Of a stretch of 48,033 nt of DNA, positions 36,067 through 43,128 are shown one piece after another. Below the pieces are notes generated by a model that worked only from the letters and a program-made list of their open reading frames with translations, had not been told where the DNA came from and made no database searches. The stretch spans positions 1 through 48,033 of the forward strand of contig JADLEF010000283.1 in assembly GCA_020846295.1 (NCBI GenBank), written 5' to 3'. How positions within the stretch are numbered: position 1 is the stretch's first letter; every line of letters begins with the position of its first letter. The stretch is from Acidimicrobiales bacterium (GTDB taxonomy: Bacteria > Actinomycetota > Acidimicrobiia > Acidimicrobiales > CAIXPF01). The position numbers were made by a program, and so were the translations under genes.

Positions 36067-36950
36067 CCGCATCCTCCACCTCCGCCGCCGGCCGGCTGCA
36101 CCTCACCAAGCACCACGGCCTCGGCAACGACTTCCTCGTCGCCATCGTCGAGGATCCCGCCCGGTACGACTGTCCCGTGCTGGCCAAGCGGTTGTGCGAC
36201 CGGCGGCGTGGCATCGGTGCCGACGGGCTGATCATCACCTCGTTCACCGCCGGCAACAACGGCGGGGCCGATGCGACGATGGCGTTGCACAACGCCGACG
36301 GCTCGCGGGCCGAGATGAGCGGGAACGGCATCCGCTGTCTGGCCCAGGCGCTCGCCATGGCCCGCGGCACCGCTTCGATCGATCTGACCATCGCCACCGA
36401 TGCCGGGCCGCGCCGCGTGCAGGTCCGCCCCCACCGGGGCGACGCCGCCACCGTCGATGTGCGCGTCGCGATGGGGTCGGTGACCGCGGGTCCGGCGTGG
36501 ACGCCCGGCCCGGCGGCGCGCGCCGCGCTCGCCGAGCTCGGCGTGCGCGAGGCGGACGGCGGCGGCCACCACCACGCCGAGACGGCGGACATCGGCAATC
36601 CGCACCTCGTCGTCGAGGTGGCCGATCCGGCGCAGGTGGAGGTGGCCCGCCTCGGCCCCGTGCTCGAGGCGGACTTCCCTGCCGGGGTCAACGTGCAGTT
36701 CATCGCCGCCGAGCCGGAACAGCCCGACCGCCTCACCCTCACCGTGTGGGAACGAGGCGCCGGCGTCACCGAGGCTTGCGGCACCGGTGCGTCCGCCGCG
36801 GCCACCGTGGCCCACCGTTGGGGCCTGGTGGGCCCGGAGGTCACCGTTTCCATGCCGGGCGGTACGGTCAGCGTGGTCGTCGGCGCCGCCGGGACCGAAC
36901 TGGTCGGGCCCGCCACCTTCATCGCCCACCTGGAGGTGGACCATGGCTGA
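36063..36950 (+). CDS. dapF: Diaminopimelate epimerase
   Basis: Converts LL- to meso-diaminopimelate, needed for lysine and peptidoglycan. 295 residues. The two catalytic cysteines lie in EMSGNGIRCLAQ and TEACGTGASAAA; KHHGLGNDFLV and MALHNADGSRAEMSGNG are family signatures, and ADIGNPHLVVEV precedes the second half. Start ATG 36063 overlaps the miaA stop, and the 3' end overlaps hflX by 8 nt. It belongs to the compact run miaA-dapF-hflX-dapC-dapE, in which neighbouring genes overlap. Confidence 0.96.
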   Translation: MTASSTSAAGRLHLTKHHGLGNDFLVAIVEDPARYDCPVLAKRLCDRRRGIGADGLIITSFTAGNNGGADATMALHNADGSRAEMSGNGIRCLAQALAMARGTASIDLTIATDAGPRRVQVRPHRGDAATVDVRVAMGSVTAGPAWTPGPAARAALAELGVREADGGGHHHAETADIGNPHLVVEVADPAQVEVARLGPVLEADFPAGVNVQFIAAEPEQPDRLTLTVWERGAGVTEACGTGASAAATVAHRWGLVGPEVTVSMPGGTVSVVVGAAGTELVGPATFIAHLEVDHG

Positions 36951-38451
36951 ACCACTCCGCCCCCGACCCGATCGACCCGACTCGCTCGACGAGCCGTTCG
37001 GCAGCAGCGACTTCGGCAGCAGCGACTTCGGCAGTGACGACTTCGGCGGTGAGGGCGTCGATGGCGAGGACCTCGACGCCGGCTTCGACGAGCCGTTCGG
37101 CGACGACGATGCCGAGGAGACGCACCGCGGGGGCTTCGGTGAGTTCGGCGGGGCGAGCGGCGGCCTGATCGAACGGACCTTCCGGGAGAAGATCATCATC
37201 GTCGGCCTCCAGCAGCCGCCGACCACCACGGAGGAGATCGAGGCCTCCCTCGACGAGCTCGCCCGCCTCGTCGACACCGCCGGGGCCGATGTCGTCGAGC
37301 GGGTCATCCAACGCCGCCAGAGCCCGGATCCGGCCACCTTCATCGGCAAGGGCAAGGTGCACGAGCTGCGCGAGCTCTCCGAGCTGCACGACGTGGACAC
37401 CGTCGTCTTCGACGACGACCTGACGCCCAGCCAGCAGCTGAACCTGGAGCGGATCCTGGGCCGCACCGCGATCGACCGCACTGCGGTCATCCTCGACATC
37501 TTCGCCCAGAACGCCTCCACCCCCGAAGGCAAGGCGCAGGTCATGCTGGCCATGCTGCGCTACCGGCTGCCCCGGCTGCGCGGCCGCGGCTTCTCGCTGT
37601 CCCAGCAGGCCGGTGGTCGCCTCGGCGCCCGCCGAGGTCCCGGTGAGACGCAGCTCGAGATCGACCGCCGGCGCATCGTGCGCCGGTTGCACCGGCTCGA
37701 GACCCAGCTGGCCGACGTGCGCCGTCACCGCGAGAACCAGCGCAAGAGCCGCAGCCGATCCCGATTCGCCCACGTCGCCGTCGTCGGGTACACCAACGCC
37801 GGCAAGTCGACGCTGGTGAACCGGCTGACCAACGCCGGCGTGTTGGTGGAGGACCGGCTGTTCGCCACCCTGGATGCGACCACGAGGCGCCTCGAGCTGC
37901 CGGGCGGCGAGCGGGTCCTGCTCACGGATACGGTCGGCTTCATCAAGAAGCTGCCCCACGGGCTGGTCGAGGCGTTCAAGACCACGCTCGAGGTGGTGCT
38001 CGAGGCGGACCTGCTCGTGCACCTGGTGGATGCCGCAGCCCCCGATCCCGACGGTCAGATCGCCGCGGTGCGCGCCGTGTTGACCGAGATCGGGGCGGGC
38101 GACAAGCCCGAGCTGATCGCCTTCAACAAGGCGGACGCCAACCCCGAGATCGACGAGCTGGTCCGCACCCACCACGGATCGCTGGCCATCTCGGCGGCGA
38201 CGGGCCAGGGGATCGACGCGCTGTTGCGCGAGGTCGGCGATCGCCTGCGGGTGATGACCGAGGTGACCGAGCTGGCCATCCCCTTCGCCCGGGGTGACGC
38301 GCTCGCCATCGCCCACCGGGAGGGCGAGGTGTTGGTGGAGACGACCGACGAGGACGGCTACCGGGTGCGGGTCCGCCTGGAGCCCGCCGGTCGTGCCCGG
38401 TTGGCCGATTTCGTGGTCGGCACCGTGCCAGGAGGCAGAATCGAGCCATGA
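36943..38451 (+). CDS. hflX: GTPase HflX (ribosome-associated)
   Basis: A 502-residue GTPase that binds the 50S subunit and splits stalled ribosomes under stress. The N-terminal HflX domain (about 75-235) has TFIGKGKVHELRELSE and VFDDDLTPSQQLNLE; RGFSLSQQAGGRLGARRGPGETQLEIDRR is the linker signature. The G domain has G1 GYTNAGKST, G3 DTVGF and G4 NKAD. The first 70 residues are an acidic extension with FGSSD repeats, not part of the usual fold. GGAGG lies 6 nt before ATG 36943, inside the end of dapF. Confidence 0.95.
   Translation: MAEPLRPRPDRPDSLDEPFGSSDFGSSDFGSDDFGGEGVDGEDLDAGFDEPFGDDDAEETHRGGFGEFGGASGGLIERTFREKIIIVGLQQPPTTTEEIEASLDELARLVDTAGADVVERVIQRRQSPDPATFIGKGKVHELRELSELHDVDTVVFDDDLTPSQQLNLERILGRTAIDRTAVILDIFAQNASTPEGKAQVMLAMLRYRLPRLRGRGFSLSQQAGGRLGARRGPGETQLEIDRRRIVRRLHRLETQLADVRRHRENQRKSRSRSRFAHVAVVGYTNAGKSTLVNRLTNAGVLVEDRLFATLDATTRRLELPGGERVLLTDTVGFIKKLPHGLVEAFKTTLEVVLEADLLVHLVDAAAPDPDGQIAAVRAVLTEIGAGDKPELIAFNKADANPEIDELVRTHHGSLAISAATGQGIDALLREVGDRLRVMTEVTELAIPFARGDALAIAHREGEVLVETTDEDGYRVRVRLEPAGRARLADFVVGTVPGGRIEP
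36997..37050 (+). repeat. 15 nt tandem repeat in the hflX N-terminal extension
   Basis: Three 15 nt units (TTCGGCAGCAGCGAC type) plus a partial fourth encode FGSSDFGSSDFGSDDFGG in an acidic, probably disordered extension. Confidence 0.9.
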
Positions 38452-39605
38452 GCTCGCCCGCGGCCGACGTCCGCCCCGATCCCGTCCCGGCTGCGTACGT
38501 CCCGCCGCCGTATCCCTACGACCGGCTCGATGCGTACAAGCCGCTGTGCGACGCGTTCGACGGCGGGTGCGTGGACCTGTCGATCGGGACCCCGGTGGAC
38601 CCGCCGCCGGCCGCCGCGGTGGAGGCGTTGTCGCACTCGAACGCCGAGCGGGGCTACCCGCCGTCGATCGGCATCCTGCCGTTGCGGGAGGCGGTGAGCC
38701 GTTGGATCGACCGTCGGTTCGGGGTGAGCGTGAACCCGAAGGACGTCGGCGCGTGCATCGGCACCAAGGAGTTCGTGGCCAGCTTGCCCAACTACCTGAA
38801 GCTGCGTCGGCCGGACCGCGACACGGTGCTGTACCCGGAGATCGCCTATCCGACCTATGAGATGGGCGCCACCTTCGCCCGCTGCCGGGCGGTGCCGGTT
38901 CCGGTGGACGAGCACTTCCGCATCCGGCTCGACGCGATCGACCCCGCCGATGCGGCCCGGGCTCTGGTGCTGTGGGTCAACACCCCGGGCAACCCGGCCG
39001 GCGGTCTGGACGATCTCGCCGCCGCCGCCGACTGGGGTCGCACCCATGACGTGCCGGTGTTCTCCGACGAGTGCTACGCCGAGTTCACCTGGGAGGGCCC
39101 GCCCCGCACGATCCTCAGCGCCGGCGTGGCGGACGGGTTCAAGGGCCTGGTGGCGGTGCACTCGCTCTCGAAGCGGTCGAACTTCGCCGGCTGTCGCCTG
39201 GGTTACTACGCCGGTGACCCGGAGCTCGTCTACTACCTGCAGGAGGTGCGCAAGCACGGCGGGATGATGGTGCCGGGGCCGGTGCAGGCGGCGGGCATCG
39301 CCGCGCTGGACGACGACGCGCACGTCGAGGCGCAGCGCAAGCTCTACCACGACCGGTTGCTGCTGGGGCAGGCCGTGTTCGCCAAGCTGGGCGTGCCCGC
39401 CCCCATGCCGGCCGGCGGGTTCTACCTGTGGATCCCGGCGCCGGAGGGTGACGCCTGGGCGCTGACCGAGCGGATGGCCCGCGAGGCCGGCGCGCTCATC
39501 AGCCCGGGGGAGTTCTACGGCGAGGCCGGCAAGGGCTACGTGCGGGTGGCGATGGTGCAGCCCGACGACAAGCTGCGGCTGGTCGCCCAGCGGGTCGGGG
39601 TGTGA
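38448..39605 (+). CDS. dapC: Succinyldiaminopimelate transaminase DapC
   Basis: A 385-residue class I/II PLP aminotransferase. The PLP lysine is in VHSLSKRSNFAGCRLGYYAGD, a sequence typical of actinobacterial DapC; NTPGNPAGG is the Asn-Pro-Gly loop, and SDECYAEFTWEG has the Asp and Tyr that hold the cofactor. It makes N-succinyl-LL-2,6-diaminopimelate, the substrate of DapE, encoded next. ATG 38448 overlaps the hflX stop (ATGA) and its own stop overlaps dapE (GTGA). This pairing shows that the succinylase branch is used; dapD was not found in the window. Confidence 0.93.
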   Translation: MSSPAADVRPDPVPAAYVPPPYPYDRLDAYKPLCDAFDGGCVDLSIGTPVDPPPAAAVEALSHSNAERGYPPSIGILPLREAVSRWIDRRFGVSVNPKDVGACIGTKEFVASLPNYLKLRRPDRDTVLYPEIAYPTYEMGATFARCRAVPVPVDEHFRIRLDAIDPADAARALVLWVNTPGNPAGGLDDLAAAADWGRTHDVPVFSDECYAEFTWEGPPRTILSAGVADGFKGLVAVHSLSKRSNFAGCRLGYYAGDPELVYYLQEVRKHGGMMVPGPVQAAGIAALDDDAHVEAQRKLYHDRLLLGQAVFAKLGVPAPMPAGGFYLWIPAPEGDAWALTERMAREAGALISPGEFYGEAGKGYVRVAMVQPDDKLRLVAQRVGV

Positions 39606-40687
39606 GCGCCATCCTGCGGGATCGGCTGGTGGCCCGCACGGCCGAGTTCATCGACATCCCGTCGGTCAGCTTTGCCGAGGGTCCGATGGTGGCCCACCTC
39701 GAGGCGCTGCTGCGCGACTGCCCGCACCTGACGGTGGATCGGTTGGGGGACAACCTGGTCGCTCGCACCACGTTGGGTCGCGCCCGCCGGTTGGTGCTCG
39801 CCGGGCACACCGACACGGTGCCGGTCAACGGCAACGATCGGGCTCGCATCGAGGGCGATGTGGTCTGGGGCCTGGGCGCGGCGGACATGAAGGCCGGCCT
39901 GGCGGTCATGGCCGAGCTGGCCACGTCGTGCCCCGAGCCGGCGGTGGACGTGACCTACGTGTTCTACGCGCGGGAGGAGGTGGCGGCGGAGCACAGCGGG
40001 CTCGAGGAGCTGTTCGTGGCCCGCCCGGAGCTGCTCGCCGGCGATGCCGCCATCCTCGGCGAGCCGACCAGCGGCCGCATCGAGGCGGGCTGCCAGGGAA
40101 CGCTCCGGGCTCGCGTCACCTTGCGGGGCGTTCGGGCCCACACCGCTCGACCGTGGATGGGCCGCAACGCCATCCACCGGCTCGGCGCCCTGCTCGAGGC
40201 GATGGCCCGCTTCGAGCCTCGTCGGCCGGTGGTCGGCGGGTTGGCCTTCCGTGAGGCGCTGCAGGCGGTGCAGGTGCAGGGTGGGGTCGCCGGCAACGTC
40301 GTCCCGGACGAGGCGACGCTGACGGTGAACCACCGCTTCGCCCCGGACCGCGACGTTGACGCCGCGTTGGCCGAGGTGCGTCGCGTCGTCGGCCCGTTCC
40401 TGGAGGAGGGCGACGGCTTCGAGCTGACGGAGGCGTCACCGGCGGGGCGACCGGCGTTGGACCACCCGTTGCTGGCCTCGCTGCAGCGGCGAACCGGCGC
40501 GGAGGTGGAGGCCAAGCTGGGCTGGACCGACGTGGCGCGGTTCTCCGCTCGCGGGGTGCCGGCGGTGAACTTCGGGCCCGGGGACTCGACGCTGGCCCAC
40601 ACCGCTGACGAACGGGTGGACGCAGCGTCGTTGCTGGCGGTGCACGCCGCGCTGGCCGGGCTGCTCACAGACGGCGCAGCACGCTGA
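39602..40687 (+). CDS. dapE: Succinyl-diaminopimelate desuccinylase DapE
   Basis: Zinc-dependent M20-family hydrolase releasing LL-diaminopimelate from its N-succinyl form. 361 residues. LVLAGHTDTVPV gives the first metal His and Asp, WGLGAADMKAGLAV the bridging Asp, FYAREEVAAEHSGL the catalytic Glu pair, and LGEPTSGRIEAGCQGTLR a further metal Glu; the dimerisation domain follows with HTARPWMGRNAIHRL. The C-terminal NFGPGDSTLAHTADERVD carries the last metal His. GTG start overlaps the dapC stop. The 3' end overlaps the convergent lexA gene by 23 nt. Confidence 0.95.
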   Translation: MSAILRDRLVARTAEFIDIPSVSFAEGPMVAHLEALLRDCPHLTVDRLGDNLVARTTLGRARRLVLAGHTDTVPVNGNDRARIEGDVVWGLGAADMKAGLAVMAELATSCPEPAVDVTYVFYAREEVAAEHSGLEELFVARPELLAGDAAILGEPTSGRIEAGCQGTLRARVTLRGVRAHTARPWMGRNAIHRLGALLEAMARFEPRRPVVGGLAFREALQAVQVQGGVAGNVVPDEATLTVNHRFAPDRDVDAALAEVRRVVGPFLEEGDGFELTEASPAGRPALDHPLLASLQRRTGAEVEAKLGWTDVARFSARGVPAVNFGPGDSTLAHTADERVDAASLLAVHAALAGLLTDGAAR

Positions 40688-41294
40688 CCACCTTGCCGTA
40701 GATCTGGACCTCACCCGGGTTGAACTCCATGGGTGACAGGCGTGGGTTGGCGGGGTTGAGCACGACCCGGTTGCGGCGGCGGTTGAAGAACTTCACGGTG
40801 GCCTCCTCGCCGGGGATGCCGGCCACCACGATGTCCCCGCTGGCGGCGTCCTTCTGGGCGCGGGCGACGACGTAGTCCCCGTCGAGGATGGCGGCATCGA
40901 TCATCGAATCGCCCCTGACCCGGAGCATGAACAGTTCGCCCTCGCCGGTGAAGTCGGCCGGGACGGGGACGAGCTCCTCGATGTTCTCCTGGGCGAGCAC
41001 GTTGGTGCCTGCGGCGACGTCGCCGAGCAGGGGCACGAGACGCGACGGCCGGCGCTCGGTGCCGCCCAGCGACGGGTCCTGGCACACCTCGATGGCGCGC
41101 GGCTTGGTGGGATCGCGCCGCAGGTAGCCGAGCCGCTCGAGCGTGTTGAGGTGGGCGTGCACGGTGGACGGTGAGCCCAGTCCGACCGCATCGCCGATCT
41201 CTCGCACCGACGGCGGGTACCCCTTGGCGGCGACCTGACGCTCGATGACGTCCAGGATCGCTTGCTGTCGGGTGGTGAGCTTGTGGCTGGGCAT
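40665..41294 (-). CDS. lexA: SOS repressor LexA
   Basis: Repressor of DNA-damage genes that cleaves itself when bound to RecA filaments. 209 residues. The N-terminal winged helix starts LTTRQQAILDVIERQVAAKGYPPSVREIGDAVGLGSPSTVHAHLNTLERLGYLRR. Cleavage site A95-G96 lies in GDVAAGTNVLA; the catalytic Ser130 is in VRGDSMIDA and Lys168 in EEATVKFF. AGGAGG stands 6 nt before the ATG at 41294. LexA boxes upstream (41321 and 41350) indicate autoregulation and shared control with the divergent LysM gene. Confidence 0.98.
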   Translation of the reverse strand: MPSHKLTTRQQAILDVIERQVAAKGYPPSVREIGDAVGLGSPSTVHAHLNTLERLGYLRRDPTKPRAIEVCQDPSLGGTERRPSRLVPLLGDVAAGTNVLAQENIEELVPVPADFTGEGELFMLRVRGDSMIDAAILDGDYVVARAQKDAASGDIVVAGIPGEEATVKFFNRRRNRVVLNPANPRLSPMEFNPGEVQIYGKVVSVLRRL

Positions 41295-41320
41295 CCTGCC
41301 CCTCCTGTGACCGGAAACGG

Positions 41321-41332
41321 GAACGGTTGTTC
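41321..41332. promoter_or_regulatory. LexA box in the lexA leader
   Basis: GAACGGTTGTTC is a perfect GAACNNNNGTTC, 27 nt upstream of the lexA start, likely in its transcribed leader. Confidence 0.8.
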
Positions 41333-41342
41333 GACTCGGGCC

Positions 41343-41373
41343 TTGACTGCGAACGAGTGTACGTGGTTAGCGT
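41343..41373. promoter_or_regulatory. Divergent lexA / LysM promoters over a second LexA-like box
   Basis: For the LysM gene: TTGACT (41343-41348), a 19 nt spacer, TAGCGT (41368-41373). Within the spacer lies CGAACGAGTGTACG (41350-41363), a LexA box with one arm mismatch (GTAC for GTTC). On the other strand the same bases give TACACT (41362-41357), a good -10 for lexA, so one repressor site would cover both promoters. Confidence 0.65.
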
Positions 41374-41450
41374 GTCCGAGTGGTGGAACCCCTGTTCGAT
41401 GCGTTCGTGCGCCCGCCCCGGGCGCGGCGGACGAGGGCTCCCCGCTTCAC

Positions 41451-41472
41451 TGTCACACCCCCTGAGGAGAAT
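41451..41472 (+). promoter_or_regulatory. Partial PafBC-type motif before the LysM gene
   Basis: TTCACTGTCACACCCC repeats the TGTCACACC core seen before recA and the Rpn-like gene, but the hexamer 11 nt later is GAGAAT, overlapping the ribosome site, not TANNNT. Confidence 0.3.
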
Positions 41473-41479
41473 GCCGGTC

Positions 41480-41938
41480 ATGGCTTCGTTGTGGATCAGC
41501 CCTGTCGCAGTGCCCGAGCCCGTTCCCTCCGCACCGCTGTCCCGGCAGCAGCCGGTGCGCCGTCCCGCCACCCGTCCGGCCCCCCACCGGCACGCAGCGG
41601 CAGCGGTCCCGCCGGTGCGTTGGACCTACGTTCGCCGTCGTGCCGTCGCGGTGGCGGTGATCTGCGGCGCGTTCCTGCTCGGCTGGCAGGCGCTCGCCTC
41701 GCTCGGCCGCACCGCGGTGTCCGAGCCCGCCACCCAGTGGCGGTCGGTCCCCGACGTGCCGGTGGCGGAGCACAACGCAGCCCCCGGCGAGACGCTGTGG
41801 GACCTCGCGGTGGCCTACGGCCCCGACGATGACGTGCGCCGCTCGCTCGACGTGCTCATCGTGCTCAACGGGGGCAGCGCCCTGGTCGAGGGTGAGCCGG
41901 TTCGGGTGCCCCGCGCCTGGCTGGAGGTGGCCGGGTGA
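41480..41938 (+). CDS. LysM membrane protein, probable SOS cell-division inhibitor (YneA/DivS-like)
   Basis: A 152-residue protein with a Pro/Arg-rich cytoplasmic start (about 1-50), one transmembrane helix (RRAVAVAVICGAFLLGWQALA) and a C-terminal LysM-type peptidoglycan-binding domain (HNAAPGETLWDLAVAYGPDDDVRRSLDVLIVLNGGSALVEGEPVRVPRAWL). The size, topology and position divergent from lexA and before nrdR match Rv2719c of M. tuberculosis, DivS of Corynebacterium and YneA of Bacillus, which delay division during the SOS response. Start ATG 41480, with GAGGAG about 10 nt upstream; ATG 41471 is in frame but too close to that site. LexA control is predicted from the box in its promoter. Confidence 0.85.
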   Translation: MASLWISPVAVPEPVPSAPLSRQQPVRRPATRPAPHRHAAAAVPPVRWTYVRRRAVAVAVICGAFLLGWQALASLGRTAVSEPATQWRSVPDVPVAEHNAAPGETLWDLAVAYGPDDDVRRSLDVLIVLNGGSALVEGEPVRVPRAWLEVAG

Positions 41939-41972
41939 TCGGTGATCATTTCTTCGATCTGACGGTGGCCAG

Positions 41973-41978
41973 TAGCCT
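41973..41978 (+). promoter_or_regulatory. -10 element for nrdR, probable leaderless start
   Basis: TAGCCT ends 8 nt before the nrdR GTG at 41987. Confidence 0.5.
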
Positions 41979-41986
41979 GCGCCCTC

Positions 41987-42445
41987 GTGCGATGCCCCGT
42001 CTGTGCTGCCGACGACACCCGGGTGGTGGACTCCCGTTCGGCGGACGAGGGGGCCGCCATCCGCCGACGCCGCCATTGCGGTTCCTGCGGGTACCGCTTC
42101 ACCACGTTCGAACGGCTCGAGGCTCGGGTGTTGCAGGTGCGCAAGCGCTCCGGCCAGCGGGCGCCGTTCGAGCGCCGCAAGATCGTGTCCGGGCTGTCGG
42201 CCGCCTTCAAGGGCCGGCCGGTGGCGCCTGACGTCGTGGAGCACATCGCAGCGGAGATCGAGGAGCTGGCCCGTCGGGCCGATCCGCCGATCACGACCGA
42301 GGAGATCGGGCGGGCGGTGCTCGAGCACCTGCGGGCGCACGATCAGGTCGCCTATCTGCGTTTCGCCAGCGTGTACAAGGGCTTCGACGACGTCGAGGAC
42401 TTCGCCAGGGAGCTCCGGTTGCTCGAGGCGGGCGACCGGCCCTGA
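41987..42445 (+). CDS. nrdR: Transcriptional repressor NrdR of ribonucleotide reductase genes
   Basis: A 152-residue repressor that senses ATP/dATP and binds NrdR boxes before nrd operons. The zinc ribbon has CPVC (residues 3-6) and CGSC (31-34) with YRFTTFER; the ATP cone follows (RKRSGQRAPFERRKIVSGLSAAFKGRPV...VEHIAAEIEELARR...TTEEIGRAVLEHLRAHDQVAYLRFASVYKGFDD). GTG start set by the -10 hexamer. It stands before nrdJ, whose leader contains two NrdR-box-like sites. Same order, lexA-LysM-nrdR, as in mycobacteria. Confidence 0.96.
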   Translation: MRCPVCAADDTRVVDSRSADEGAAIRRRRHCGSCGYRFTTFERLEARVLQVRKRSGQRAPFERRKIVSGLSAAFKGRPVAPDVVEHIAAEIEELARRADPPITTEEIGRAVLEHLRAHDQVAYLRFASVYKGFDDVEDFARELRLLEAGDRP

Positions 42446-42926
42446 GGCCGGGGCCCGCTTGGCCCTGTTTGGGTACATTCACCCACGGTGTCCGCCGTTG
42501 GCGGGTCATCGTGGTTATCCACCGGTGCGATCCGCCCCGCAGGCGTGTGACCAGGGCGTTCCAGTGCACGTTCCACGACCGGCACGTGAACGGCGTTGTT
42601 TTCCGCAGGTGGAGGCGTTCAATCCCCAGCCGTTTGCCCGAAATTCACAAGGTCGTCCTCTTCCTGTCCACAGGGGGTACTACCTAGGGTGATCGCTGCC
42701 GAAAGCGGGCTACGGGGACGGTGACCGGATGGTGGTTGGCGTCTGCGAACGTCTGGGTGGGCGACTCCTGAGGGGAGGGCGATGATCGATGATCGATCGG
42801 GGTGCGAACTCCGGAGGTCGAGATCGCTTGGCCTCCTTACCTGGTCACCAGCCCCGGGCCTTGCGGAGCGGCGCGGCCGTGCCCGGCGTGCATTTGGGTG
42901 GTTTCCCCCAAGCGCCCGCCGGGCCG
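42446..42926 (+). other. Intergenic region between nrdR and the nrdJ promoter, no gene seen
   Basis: About 480 nt without a convincing reading frame. It holds GGGT (42473 region) repeats of weak hairpin type, a TTATCCACC at 42515-42523 and a CTGTCCACA at 42664-42672 (each one base from known DnaA-box forms), and a TAGGGT hexamer near 42687. No riboswitch could be recognised; the conserved cobalamin box is absent. Confidence 0.4.
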
Positions 42927-42956
42927 TTGACATGGTTGCAATTTCAGTGCTGTAAT
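42927..42956 (+). promoter_or_regulatory. Strong sigma-70-type promoter of nrdJ
   Basis: TTGACA (42927-42932), an 18 nt spacer, and TGTAAT (42951-42956): a perfect -35 and a -10 one base from consensus, in a locally AT-rich patch. The leader to the nrdJ start is about 165 nt. Confidence 0.75.
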
Positions 42957-42958
42957 TC

Positions 42959-43015
42959 GCACCGCATCTTGTACACGGCGACGGCGGAGATGCCCGAAAC
43001 CACAACATCTTGTGG
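42959..43015 (+). promoter_or_regulatory. Tandem NrdR-box-like palindromes
   Basis: CCACAACATCTTGTGG (43000-43015) has 6 nt arms, CCACAA and TTGTGG, around CATC. A half-conserved copy, GCACCGCATCTTGTAC (42959-42974), lies 41 nt upstream, about four helical turns. NrdR sites normally come in pairs on the same face of DNA and overlap nrd promoters; these sit at and just after the expected start site. Confidence 0.6.
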
Positions 43016-43128
43016 TTCCGCTGTTAAGTCTTTCGGGCACGAATCCCATCGAATCCGCCGTTGCCGGTCCTCGTCCGGCCAGGTGCATTCTCTCTCGAGC
43101 AGTCACGCAACACCCCAGGAGCACATGT

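Noticed and set aside
41935-42231. A 98-residue frame overlapping the LysM stop and nrdR
   Set aside because: It runs out of frame through the clearly conserved nrdR gene and has no family features.
42446-43128. A cobalamin riboswitch or small gene before nrdJ
   Set aside because: I looked for the conserved B12-box sequence and its AATCCGG-like core and found neither. The frames present are Arg/His-rich without start signals. NrdR boxes explain the regulation better.
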